From NCBI RefSeq assembly GCF_001555965.1, contig NZ_LSHX01000010.1, forward strand, positions 62,001-126,000: 64,000 bases of DNA, read 5' to 3'. A program made the translations under genes and the position numbers. Shown here one piece after another: positions 1 to 7,554 of this stretch; position 1 is the stretch's first letter, and each line of letters opens with the position of its first letter. The DNA comes from Sphingomonas sp. CCH21-G11 (GTDB taxonomy: Bacteria; Pseudomonadota; Alphaproteobacteria; Sphingomonadales; Sphingomonadaceae). Below the pieces are notes generated by a model. The model saw only the letters and a list, made by a program, of their open reading frames with translations. It did not search any database and was not told the origin of the DNA.

Positions 1-2
1 CG

Positions 3-167
3 CCGGGGATGCGGCCCGGCGACGTGATCCAGTCGATCAACGGCGCATCGCTCAGCAGCCCCGCAGCTGCCGAATCCGCGCTTGCCGCCGCGGTCGAATC
101 GGGGCAGGCGCAGGTCAACATCCTGCGCGACGGCAAACAGATTACGATCACGATCCCTCTGGAATAG
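3..167 (+). CDS. gspC: Type II secretion protein GspC, C-terminal PDZ end (partial)
   Basis: Frame 3 is open from the window edge to a TAG at 165-167. Its 54 residues begin PGMRPGDVIQSINGASL, the carboxylate-loop and strand pattern of a PDZ domain, and finish in a short beta strand, as GspC proteins do. GspC is the inner-membrane clamp of the type II secretion system that contacts the secretin GspD in the periplasm. The gene lies 10 bases upstream of gspD in the same direction, the usual gspC-gspD order. The N-terminal membrane segment and homology region are outside the window, so the assignment rests on the PDZ end and the neighbour. Confidence 0.8.
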   Translation, partial: PGMRPGDVIQSINGASLSSPAAAESALAAAVESGQAQVNILRDGKQITITIPLE

Positions 168-177
168 AGTTGCACCC

Positions 178-2253
178 GTGCGCCAACCCATCCGCTCCGC
201 CATCGCCGCCCTGACGTTGAGCGCCGTCGCGCTCCAGCCGGTGCTGGCGCAGACCGCCGCCGAGCCGCGCGACATTGTCGTCAACATGCGCGGGGTCGAA
301 ATCGCCGATGTCGCCGACCAGATTTCGCGCATCACCGGCCGCACGCTGATCCTCGACCCCAATGTGAAGGGGCTCGTGACGGTGACGTCCGCCGATCCGC
401 TGACGGCGACGGGAGCGTGGGAATTATTCCTGTCGGTGCTGCGCGCCAATGGCTTTGCCGCAGTGCGATCCGGCCGGGCGTGGCGTATCGTGCCCCAGGC
501 GAACGCGATTCGCGACGGCGGGGTCCCGTCGCGGTCGAGCGGCGGCCAGGAACTGGTCACCCGCATGATTCGCCTGGCGAACGTGTCGTCTGCCGACGCG
601 GCGCGGGTCGTCCGTCCGCTCGTGGCGAGCTTTGGCAGCGTCGAGCCGCTGACCAGCCCCAATGCGATCGTCGTGACGGACTATGCCGACAATGTGCGCC
701 GCGTCGAGCAGGTCGCACGCTCGCTCGACGGCGGCGGCGGGTCGACCTTTACCACCATCCTGTTGAAGAACGGCGATGCGGCGCAGGTCGCCGAGTCGCT
801 GCAAGGGGTGCTGGGCGAAGGCAACGGCGCGGGCACGACGCGCATCGCCGCGGACGCGCGCAGCAACACGGTCATCGTCCGCGGGACACCGTCAGCGGTG
901 GCCGAAGCGCGGCGCATCGCCCAGGTGCTCGACGCGCCCGGCGGCGCGACGCCGCGCACGCGCCTGTTCCGGCTGAACTATGCAGATGCCGAATCGGTGA
1001 CCGAAATCCTGCGCGGCGTACTGGGGATCGACGCGGAAGCGACCAACCCCGTCGCGCGCAGCCTTCAGGGCGGTGCCGGACGGGTCAACCGGCCGTCGGC
1101 GGCGGTTTCCAACCTGATCGCGCGCAATTCGGCGGCGCAGGCCGCACTGGGCGACGCGGTCGGCGACGGCGAGGGCGGGTCGCAGGGGGGATCGGTGACG
1201 CTCCCGTCCGAAAGCGGCGGCGGGCGCGCAGCGACGCCGGCCGGCTTTTCCACCCCCAGTCTGACGGTCCAGCCCGCGCCCGAGATCAACGGCATCGTCG
1301 TCCGCGGCACGCCGGCCGCCATCGCATCGGTCGAGGGGATCATCGCCGACCTGGACGTGCGCCGGCCGCAGGTGCTGATCGAGGCGGCGATCGCGGAAAT
1401 CACCGGCGACGATGCCGAACAGCTCGCGATCCAGCTCGGCACCAGCGGCGCGGTGCTCGATCAGGTCGAGGGGGCGGCGACGTCGTTCAGCAATACCGGC
1501 TCGCCCTCGCTCGGCGGCATCCTGACCGCGCTGGGCGTGCCGGCGGGCGCGCTGCTGGGCAGCGGGCTGACCGGCAACGTCGCGTTCGGCAATGATTTCT
1601 CGATTCTCGTCCAGGCGCTCGGCACTTCGGAAAAGGCCAATTTGCTCTCAACGCCCCAGATCATGGCGCTCGACAACGAAGTCGGCGAGATCACGGTCGG
1701 CCAGGAAGTGCCCTTCGTCACCGGATCGATCCTGACCGAAGGGGCGAACGTCAACCCGTTCACAACCATCGAACGGCGCGATGTCGGGATCAAGCTGCGC
1801 ATCCTGCCGCGCGTCAATGCCGGCGACACGATCCAGCTCGAGGTCGCACAGGAAGCATCGTCGATCGCGCCCGTCCAGGTGCAGAACGCGACCGACCTGA
1901 TCACCAACCGGCGCTCGATCACGACCAAGGTGCTCGCCGACAACGGATCGACGATCGTGCTGGGCGGTCTGATCTCCGACGATGAGCGGTCGTCGCGCAG
2001 TCAGGTGCCGGTGCTGGGGGACATCCCGCTGTTGGGCGAGCTGTTCAAGGCGCGGCGCGAATCGCGGACAAAGCGGTCGCTGTTCATCTTCCTGAAGCCG
2101 ACGATCATTCGCGACGGCGCGGATGCGACCACCGCCGCACAGAGCCGCTATGATCGCCTGCGCCGCGACGAGGCCGAACTGACCAAGCGCGAAAGCCTGC
2201 TGATCCGGCGCAAGGCACCCCGGCTGACGCTGGAAATCGACGGCATCTACTGA
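178..2253 (+). CDS. gspD: Type II secretion secretin GspD
   Basis: GspD forms the outer-membrane ring through which the type II system exports folded proteins. I start it at GTG 178, because the protein then opens with a signal peptide (VRQPIRSAIAALTL, cleavage after VLAQ); the frame is open further upstream but that part overlaps gspC. The 691 residues show the expected order: N0 domain (DIVVNMRGVEIADV), N1 to N3 ring domains separated by Gly/Ser-rich linkers, then the secretin beta-barrel with VLIEAAIAEITGDD, the VPFVTGS gate segment and the VPVLGDIPLLGELF motif. A Gly/Ser-rich insert sits in N3. The stop overlaps the stop of the opposing gene by 7 bases, so the two transcripts converge. 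Confidence 0.95.
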   Translation: MRQPIRSAIAALTLSAVALQPVLAQTAAEPRDIVVNMRGVEIADVADQISRITGRTLILDPNVKGLVTVTSADPLTATGAWELFLSVLRANGFAAVRSGRAWRIVPQANAIRDGGVPSRSSGGQELVTRMIRLANVSSADAARVVRPLVASFGSVEPLTSPNAIVVTDYADNVRRVEQVARSLDGGGGSTFTTILLKNGDAAQVAESLQGVLGEGNGAGTTRIAADARSNTVIVRGTPSAVAEARRIAQVLDAPGGATPRTRLFRLNYADAESVTEILRGVLGIDAEATNPVARSLQGGAGRVNRPSAAVSNLIARNSAAQAALGDAVGDGEGGSQGGSVTLPSESGGGRAATPAGFSTPSLTVQPAPEINGIVVRGTPAAIASVEGIIADLDVRRPQVLIEAAIAEITGDDAEQLAIQLGTSGAVLDQVEGAATSFSNTGSPSLGGILTALGVPAGALLGSGLTGNVAFGNDFSILVQALGTSEKANLLSTPQIMALDNEVGEITVGQEVPFVTGSILTEGANVNPFTTIERRDVGIKLRILPRVNAGDTIQLEVAQEASSIAPVQVQNATDLITNRRSITTKVLADNGSTIVLGGLISDDERSSRSQVPVLGDIPLLGELFKARRESRTKRSLFIFLKPTIIRDGADATTAAQSRYDRLRRDEAELTKRESLLIRRKAPRLTLEIDGIY

Positions 2254-2630
2254 TCGACGGCGGGATCGCCGGGCAGCGGCACGCGCGCGCGCCGGCCCGC
2301 CCGTTCGAAATAGGCGGCGTCGATCGTCAGCGACACGAGCCGCCACCCGTCGATCGACTCCCCCACCGCGAGCGCGCGCGCGGCACCCGTCCCGCCGGCT
2401 TCGCGCACCAGTGCCACCGCGTCGCGATCGATTCGACCAACCACGCCGACCAGCGCGGGCGCATCGGCGGGGACCCCGTCGCCGCTTACCGATCGATCGG
2501 GCGCGAACAGGGGTCGGCTGAACAGGCGGGGCGTCGCCTCGGCCGCCATTGGGACGATACGGATCGGTGGGGCGGGCGCCCTGTGGCGAGCCGGCGCAAG
2601 GGCCAGGGGCTGATCGCGTTTCATCGCCAT
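2247..2630 (-). CDS. Type II secretion-associated protein with GspC-HR/PilP-like domain
   Basis: This is a 127-residue protein. Its C-terminal half (LVGVVGRIDRDAVALVRE, then LAVGESIDGWRLVSLTID) follows the pattern of the GspC homology-region/PilP fold: a small beta domain that docks on the secretin or pilotin side of the system. RLFSRPLFAPDRS ahead of it resembles the linker of GspC/GspN-type proteins. No convincing membrane segment is visible at the N terminus, which is unusual for this group. It overlaps the end of the GspM-like gene by 10 bases and is the last of three co-directional genes aimed at gspD. The T2SS role is inferred from fold pattern and position; a standard family name is uncertain. 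Confidence 0.6.
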   Translation of the reverse strand: MAMKRDQPLALAPARHRAPAPPIRIVPMAAEATPRLFSRPLFAPDRSVSGDGVPADAPALVGVVGRIDRDAVALVREAGGTGAARALAVGESIDGWRLVSLTIDAAYFERAGRRARVPLPGDPAVDQ

Positions 2631-3079
2631 GGCGCGACCAGCACCGCGTCAAGGGTCAGCCGACCGTCCGCATCGGCAGCGAGCCGCCACGCGCGAAACC
2701 GCGTGACCGGGCGGTCGCGCTCCAACTCGCCGACCAGCGCGAGGACCGCCTTTTCTGATCCGGAAAGCCGCACGCGGATTGCCGCCAACCCCGGTGCGTC
2801 CTGGCCCGTCGCGGCGTCCAGCCGTTCGACCAGCACCCCGCCCGCCCGCGCGCGGCGGCGCGTTTCGTCCGCCAGCATCCCCTGCGCCGACTTGCGGCCA
2901 GCCGCGACCCGCGCGCGGCCGGGTTCGACCAGCGGTGTGGAGCGCGGCGGGCCAGCCGCAAGCTCGGCGGCAAGCGCCGCGCGCTCTGCACGCACCGTGG
3001 CGAGCGCGTTCACCGCGCGCACGGCGGGGAAGCTCGCAAGCAGTCCGGCGACGGCAATGCCCCATACGAGACCCCTCAT
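2621..3079 (-). CDS. gspM: Type II secretion protein GspM (short form)
   Basis: This is a 152-residue protein. It opens with one membrane segment (residues 1-22, MRGLVWGIAVAGLLASFPAV), followed by an Ala/Arg-rich helix and a small alpha/beta domain with LAAIRVRLSGSEKAVLALVGELE. This matches the short GspM subtype, the inner-membrane platform partner of GspL. Its ATG overlaps the stop of the upstream GspL-like gene by 4 bases, so the two are translationally coupled. Length and single TM fit the family; primary sequence conservation in GspM is low, so the call depends on the neighbours gspC and gspD. Confidence 0.7.
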   Translation of the reverse strand: MRGLVWGIAVAGLLASFPAVRAVNALATVRAERAALAAELAAGPPRSTPLVEPGRARVAAGRKSAQGMLADETRRRARAGGVLVERLDAATGQDAPGLAAIRVRLSGSEKAVLALVGELERDRPVTRFRAWRLAADADGRLTLDAVLVAPWR

Positions 3080-3594
3080 CGCGATCTGAACCGCACGATG
3101 AGCGCGCCGTCGCCACGTCGCTCCGCCACGGTGCGCAGCGGCGGAATGCCCGGTACGGCGCGCAGCCGCGTGCGCAGCCGCGCCGGGTCGGCCGTCAGCA
3201 CATCGACCGCCAGCATGCCATCGGCAGCGCGCTCGACCGACACGAGGCGGTCGGCATCGTCGAGCGCGCTGCCCAGACGATCAACTTGCTGGACCGCGTG
3301 CGGCGCGGCGACCCACTTTGCCAGGTTGCGTCGCGTGCGCGCCTCCCCCGCGCGGGCCAGCCGCATCGGCGCGGCCCGCCGCGCCATCGCGGCCACATCC
3401 GCCCGCGCGTCCCGCGTCAGCCATTCGGCACCGATCCACGAACTGAACGGGATCGATGCAAGCAGCAGCGCGATCATCGCTGCGTGCCGATGCGCTGGCG
3501 CGCGTGGTGCGGTCGCGCCCGTTCGCCGCCACGGTCGCCCACGAAGACGCGCGGCCAACTGGTCGAACAATGATCGCGGCGCGCCGTCCGTCAT
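3076..3594 (-). CDS. gspL: GspL/PilN-like inner-membrane assembly protein (short)
   Basis: I start at ATG 3594 (MTDGAPRSLFDQLAARL), giving 172 residues. There is a short cytoplasmic Arg-rich region, one membrane helix near residues 40-60 (AMIALLLASIPFSSWIGAEW) and a periplasmic ferredoxin-like domain. That is the PilN/C-terminal GspL layout. A classical GspL is about twice as long because it carries an actin-like cytoplasmic domain that binds the GspE ATPase; that domain is absent here. It may be encoded separately, or the system may use a PilM/PilN-like split. It heads the three-gene set gspL-gspM-gspP-like and is divergent from the PhoX gene. Confidence 0.6.
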   Translation of the reverse strand: MTDGAPRSLFDQLAARLRGRPWRRTGATAPRAPAHRHAAMIALLLASIPFSSWIGAEWLTRDARADVAAMARRAAPMRLARAGEARTRRNLAKWVAAPHAVQQVDRLGSALDDADRLVSVERAADGMLAVDVLTADPARLRTRLRAVPGIPPLRTVAERRGDGALIVRFRSR

Positions 3595-3654
3595 CCCGAC
3601 GTCGCCTAGCCCCTGCCCCCGTGAACACAAGGCGTTTGTCGCCCGCGGGCCAGG

Positions 3655-3694
3655 CTGTCATGCGAATGTTTTATTTGGTTCACCGTTCTGTCGC
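3655..3694 (+). promoter_or_regulatory. Possible Pho-box half-sites upstream of phoX
   Basis: CTGTCAT at 3655-3661 is an exact PhoB half-site, followed after the expected 11-base period by ATGTTTT, which matches 4 of 7 positions. A second CTGTC motif lies at 3688-3692. The stretch 3655-3720 is also markedly more AT-rich than its surroundings. It lies about 100-135 bases ahead of the PhoX start at 3791, a plausible place for phosphate control. Only one half-site is strong, so this is tentative. Confidence 0.3.
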
Positions 3695-3790
3695 TTCACC
3701 AACATCATAGTGTCGCAAGATTAGACCAATTCCGGCGTCGGCGCCGCCGCATTCCCGGCTGGCGCGATTCTCGCTTCTGGGGGACACGCC

Positions 3791-6283
3791 ATGCTCGACA
3801 CGCCCGACAACAGCCTTGCCTATAGCGACGGCGATATCGACACCAACCCCAGCCTGCGCGAAACGCTGAACGATCTGGTCGCCCGGCGCTATTCGCGCCG
3901 CGACACGATGCGCAGCGGCACGTCGGCCGCCGCGATCGCGGTGTTCGGCGGCTCGCTGCTCGCGGCGTGCGACGATGACGGCAGCACGGCGAATGCGGAA
4001 GCGTTGAGCGTCAGCGCGGGCACGCAAGGCACCGCATCGGCCGGTCGCGTCGTCACGCTGACCGGATCGGCGACCGGCGGCACCGTCACCGGACAGAGCT
4101 TTACCCAGGTGTCGGGCCCGACCGTCACGCTAGCCAATCCGAACAGCAGCAGCGCGACCTTCATCGCGCCGGCGGTAGCGACCAGCACGCCGCTGACCTT
4201 CCGCTACACCGCCACCAATACCAACGGCGTCGCGTTCCAGGCGGATACGACCGTCAATGTCGCGCCGCCGTCGCTCGGCTTCCAGTCGGTCGCGCGCAAT
4301 CGCAACGACGTCGTCACGGTGCCGGCCGGCTATTCGGTGAGCGTGCTCTATCGCATGGGCGATCCGATCGCGGCGGGCGTGCCCGCCTATCGCAACGACG
4401 GCACCGACACCAACTTCGCGCAGCGCGCCGGCGATCACGGCGACGCGCTTTATTATTATGGCCTGGCCGCGACCGGCACCGCGCGCGACGACAACAACAG
4501 CACACGCGGTCTGCTGGTGATGAACCATGAGAACATCACCGAGCAATATCTGCACGCCAATGGCCCGACCACGCTGGCGGGCGGGGCGCGTCCCGAATCC
4601 GAAGCAACGATCGAAATCGATCTGCACGGGCTGAGCATCGTCGAGGTCGTGCGCGGCACCGACGGCCGCTGGAGCTATGTCCAGGCCAGCCCGCTCAACC
4701 GGCGCATCACGCCCAACACGCCGATGGCATTCAACGGTCCCGTGCGCGGCAACGCGCTGATCCAGACCGTCTTCTCGCCCACTGGCGTCGCGGGTCGCGG
4801 CACGATCAACAACTGCGCCAATGGCTATACGCCGTGGGGCACCAACATCACCTGCGAGGAAAACTGGGCGGGTTATTTCCGTCGCCCGGCTGCCGCCGAC
4901 AATCCCCGCCGCACCGCGCGCGAAGTGACCGCGCTGACCCGCTACGGGGTGACGAGCACGACCGGCAATTACGGCTGGGCGTCGGTCACGCCCGCCGATC
5001 CCGCCAACACCAATTTCCGCAAATGGGACGCCCAGGCGACCGGCAGCAGCGCGACTGCCGACTATCGCAACGAGCCCAATCAATATGGCTGGTGCGTTGA
5101 GGTCGATCCCTATGACCCGACCTCCACGCCGCGCAAGCGCACGGCGCTGGGCCGCATGAACCATGAAGGTGCCTGGCCGTCGCGCTTCGTCGCGGGCGTT
5201 CGCCCGGCCTGGTACATGGGCGACGATGCCCAGAACGAATATGTCTACAAGTTCGTGTCGGCGACGCCCTGGGCCGCCGCCGATGCCCAGGCGCCCAACC
5301 GGCTCGCGATCGGCGACCGATATCTCGACAACGGCACGCTCTATGTCGCGGTGTTCAATGCGGACGGCACGGGCGCGTGGCGTCCGCTGGTGTTCGGCCA
5401 GGGCCCGCTGACTGCCAGCAACCCGCTCTATGCGTTCGCCGACCAGGCCGATGTGCTGACGCACGCGCGTCTGGCCGCCGATGCGCTGGGCGCGACGCCG
5501 ATGGACCGCCCGGAATGGACCGCGGTCAATCCGGTCACCGGCGAAATGTACCTGACGCTGACCAACAACGCCAATCGCCGCGTCCCCGGCGACACGGTGA
5601 CGTCGAGCCAGCGGCTGGTCGATGCGGCCAACCCGCGCGTCTATGTCGATCCGCCCAGCACGTCGCGCGGCAACCGCAACGGCCACATCCTGCGCCTGCG
5701 CGAAACCGGCAACACGTCGGAAGCGCTCACCTTCACCTGGGATATCTATGCCTTTGGTGCGGGGTCGGATCTCGACGCGACCAACATCAACCTGTCGGGC
5801 CTGGATGCGACCAATGACTTCTCCAGCCCCGACGGGCTGTGGTTCGGCCGCCCGACCAATCCGTCGGGCCAGGTGATGCCGCTGCTGTGGGTGCAGACCG
5901 ATGACGGCGCCTTCACCGATGTCACCAACAACCAGATGCTGGTCGGCATTCCCGGCACGGTCGGCGACGGCGCCAGCCGCACGGTGACCAACACCGCGGC
6001 GAACGGCACCTCCTCGACCGTGACCACGCTGATCGGTCGCACGCCCGGCACGACGCTGCGCCGCTTCCTGGTCGGACCCGTCGGCTGCGAGATCACCGGG
6101 GTGGACTCGACCCCCGACGGCCGCACCCTGTTCGTCAACATCCAGCACCCCGGCGAAGGCGGCAGCGTCGCCAACATCACCAGCAACTGGCCGGCGAGCC
6201 AGACCGGCCCGGCGGCCGGCAGCCGCCCGCGTTCGGCAACGGTGGTGATCACCAAGGACGATGGCGGCGTCGTCGGTTACTGA
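3791..6283 (+). CDS. phoX: PhoX-family alkaline phosphatase, predicted Tat-exported lipoprotein
   Basis: This 830-residue protein belongs to the PhoX (DUF839) group of Ca/Fe-dependent phosphatases. Family motifs appear in order: LVMNHENI, YTPWGTNITCEENW, GRMNHEGAWPS, GDDAQNEYVYKFVS, MDRPEWTAVNPVTGE, SSPDGLWFGR and GVDSTPDGRTLFVNIQHPGE. The N terminus has a twin-arginine stretch (RRYSRRDTMRSG), a hydrophobic core and a lipobox SLLAAC, so it should be exported folded by Tat and lipidated. A Thr/Ser-rich PKD-like beta domain is inserted between the signal and the enzyme (about residues 75-155). It sits beside type II secretion genes, suggesting export to the cell surface, and has a possible Pho box upstream. 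The long propeptide before RR is typical of PhoX. Confidence 0.9.
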   Translation: MLDTPDNSLAYSDGDIDTNPSLRETLNDLVARRYSRRDTMRSGTSAAAIAVFGGSLLAACDDDGSTANAEALSVSAGTQGTASAGRVVTLTGSATGGTVTGQSFTQVSGPTVTLANPNSSSATFIAPAVATSTPLTFRYTATNTNGVAFQADTTVNVAPPSLGFQSVARNRNDVVTVPAGYSVSVLYRMGDPIAAGVPAYRNDGTDTNFAQRAGDHGDALYYYGLAATGTARDDNNSTRGLLVMNHENITEQYLHANGPTTLAGGARPESEATIEIDLHGLSIVEVVRGTDGRWSYVQASPLNRRITPNTPMAFNGPVRGNALIQTVFSPTGVAGRGTINNCANGYTPWGTNITCEENWAGYFRRPAAADNPRRTAREVTALTRYGVTSTTGNYGWASVTPADPANTNFRKWDAQATGSSATADYRNEPNQYGWCVEVDPYDPTSTPRKRTALGRMNHEGAWPSRFVAGVRPAWYMGDDAQNEYVYKFVSATPWAAADAQAPNRLAIGDRYLDNGTLYVAVFNADGTGAWRPLVFGQGPLTASNPLYAFADQADVLTHARLAADALGATPMDRPEWTAVNPVTGEMYLTLTNNANRRVPGDTVTSSQRLVDAANPRVYVDPPSTSRGNRNGHILRLRETGNTSEALTFTWDIYAFGAGSDLDATNINLSGLDATNDFSSPDGLWFGRPTNPSGQVMPLLWVQTDDGAFTDVTNNQMLVGIPGTVGDGASRTVTNTAANGTSSTVTTLIGRTPGTTLRRFLVGPVGCEITGVDSTPDGRTLFVNIQHPGEGGSVANITSNWPASQTGPAAGSRPRSATVVITKDDGGVVGY

Positions 6284-6318
6284 CCCGACGTCGGCATCAC
6301 AAAATCGCGGGCATGACA

Positions 6319-6357
6319 AAATCGGGCGACGTCGGCCAGGCCGGCGTCGCCCGATTT
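6319..6357. terminator. Bidirectional hairpin terminator
   Basis: A perfect 13-base inverted repeat (6319-6331 and 6345-6357) forms a GC-rich stem flanked by AAA on one side and TTT on the other. It sits between the convergent phoX and the small lipoprotein gene, so it can stop transcription from both sides. Confidence 0.7.
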
Positions 6358-6382
6358 GGATTCACCAAACGGCCGTAAGCGA

Positions 6383-6733
6383 TCAGCTTTCGGGTGCGCC
6401 TGCGGCCGGCGCGTCGCCGGCGGCGGCGGCACTCACCACGTTTGCGCTGCCGTCCGGGTTGATCTGGATGACATGGCTCGCGCCGTCCTGACAGGTGGCG
6501 CGCCAGACGCCGGGGCTGTCGCTGCCGATCGGCACGGTCGCGGTCACGCCCTGGCACGCGATCCCGGCATCGCGGATCGCGCGGATCATCACGCCGTTGC
6601 GCTGACCCTCGTTCAGCTTCGCCACTTCGGCCTGATAGTTGAGCGTGGTTTCGGTCATGTCGTTGCGAGCGACGTCGGGCGAAGACTCGCATCCGGCGAT
6701 CAGGAGCATCGGTGCCATCCAATATCCGCGCAT
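6383..6733 (-). CDS. Small predicted lipoprotein of unknown function
   Basis: I start at ATG 6733, which has a strong ribosome site (GGAGG, 6 bases upstream); the frame is open further but without such a site. The 116 residues begin with a short signal and lipobox LLIAGC, then a globular part with two further Cys (IACQGV and ATCQDG) that may form a disulfide, and an Ala-rich tail. The pattern is common in sphingomonads as an uncharacterised lipoprotein. It lies downstream of the TetR gene in the same direction with a gap of 23 bases, so co-transcription is possible. No function can be assigned. Confidence 0.75.
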   Translation of the reverse strand: MRGYWMAPMLLIAGCESSPDVARNDMTETTLNYQAEVAKLNEGQRNGVMIRAIRDAGIACQGVTATVPIGSDSPGVWRATCQDGASHVIQINPDGSANVVSAAAAGDAPAAGAPES

Positions 6734-6756
6734 TGCATCCTCCGTTGCAGCGAAAC

Positions 6757-7407
6757 TCAGGGTCGATACGCGCGCAGGAATAGCGCGGTTCCATGCCGGA
6801 CGCGCGCCTCGATTTCGGCCTTGCTCATCCGGTCGCGCACCCCGAACTTCAATTCGACATCGGCAAAGCCCTTCCACAGCGCCATCAGGTCCTCCGCTGC
6901 ACGCGCCGTGTCGTCGATTTCCACGAGCCCCGCCTCCCTTGCCTTGCGCAGCACACTCGCCAGTCGCTCGCGGCACTGGCCGGGGCCCGCGTCGAAAAAG
7001 CGCGATGCCAGCGTGGGGAGATGCGCAATTTCCTGCGGCAGCATCCGGTCGAGCGCGACATGCGCGGAATCAAACAGAAAGCCCAGGAGATTGCGGCCAA
7101 AGGCGTTGAGCAGCCCTTCAAAGTCGCCCTTGCGCGGGGTGTCGGCCAGGATCGCGGCCTCGATCTCGTCGGTGCGCGCCTTGACGACATGTTCGAACAG
7201 CGTCTCCTTGTCGGTGAAGCGATTGTAGATCGTGACCTTCGACACCCCGGCGCGGGCGGCGATATGTTCGATCGTCGCGGCGTTGAAGCCGCGTTCGAGA
7301 AACGTCGCCAGCGCGGCGGCGATGATTGCATGATGCTTGGCCGGATCGCGCGGCCGTCCCGCCCCGCTTCGTTTCCCCTCGCCCGGCTTGTCGACTACTG
7401 CGGCCAT
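6757..7407 (-). CDS. TetR/AcrR family transcriptional repressor
   Basis: This is a 216-residue regulator. The N-terminal helix-turn-helix is clear: IIAAALATFLERGFNAATIEHIAARAGVSK (split here by domain) continuing VTIYNRFTDKETLF. The C-terminal ligand domain resembles the AefR-like group. It is divergent from the exporter operon starting near 7555 and shares a 147-base intergenic region with it, the classic arrangement for a repressor of an efflux system. An Arg/Gly-rich N-terminal tail precedes the DNA-binding domain. The ligand is unknown; a toxic amphiphile transported by the exporter is the natural guess. Confidence 0.9.
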   Translation of the reverse strand: MAAVVDKPGEGKRSGAGRPRDPAKHHAIIAAALATFLERGFNAATIEHIAARAGVSKVTIYNRFTDKETLFEHVVKARTDEIEAAILADTPRKGDFEGLLNAFGRNLLGFLFDSAHVALDRMLPQEIAHLPTLASRFFDAGPGQCRERLASVLRKAREAGLVEIDDTARAAEDLMALWKGFADVELKFGVRDRMSKAEIEARVRHGTALFLRAYRP

Positions 7408-7451
7408 TGCCTCGGATCATGCTCCGTTTTCGTTTCGAAAAAAACAATACG

Positions 7452-7479
7452 TTGACGTTCACTAATTGTGGGGTATGTG
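7452..7479 (+). promoter_or_regulatory. Candidate sigma-70 promoter of the exporter operon
   Basis: TTGACG at 7452-7457 and TATGTG at 7474-7479 are separated by 16 bases. The site lies in the AT-rich intergenic region between the TetR gene and the exporter permease and points toward the permease. A repressor bound here would cover both divergent promoters. The -10 is only a partial match. Confidence 0.45.
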
Positions 7480-7554
7480 AACGCGAGCGTACAGCTTTGA
7501 GTCGCTATACGCGCGAACGGGGAAAAAGTCGCCACGATCTGGATCGCGATCCGG

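Noticed and set aside
178..2253. Start of gspD at the upstream ATG 82
   Set aside because: That start would overlap gspC and place 32 Arg-rich residues before a clear signal peptide; GTG 178 fits better.
4130..6319. A 729-codon open frame antisense to phoX
   Set aside because: It mirrors codon bias of the high-GC gene on the other strand; the translation is Arg/Gly-rich low-complexity without motifs, while phoX has clear family motifs.
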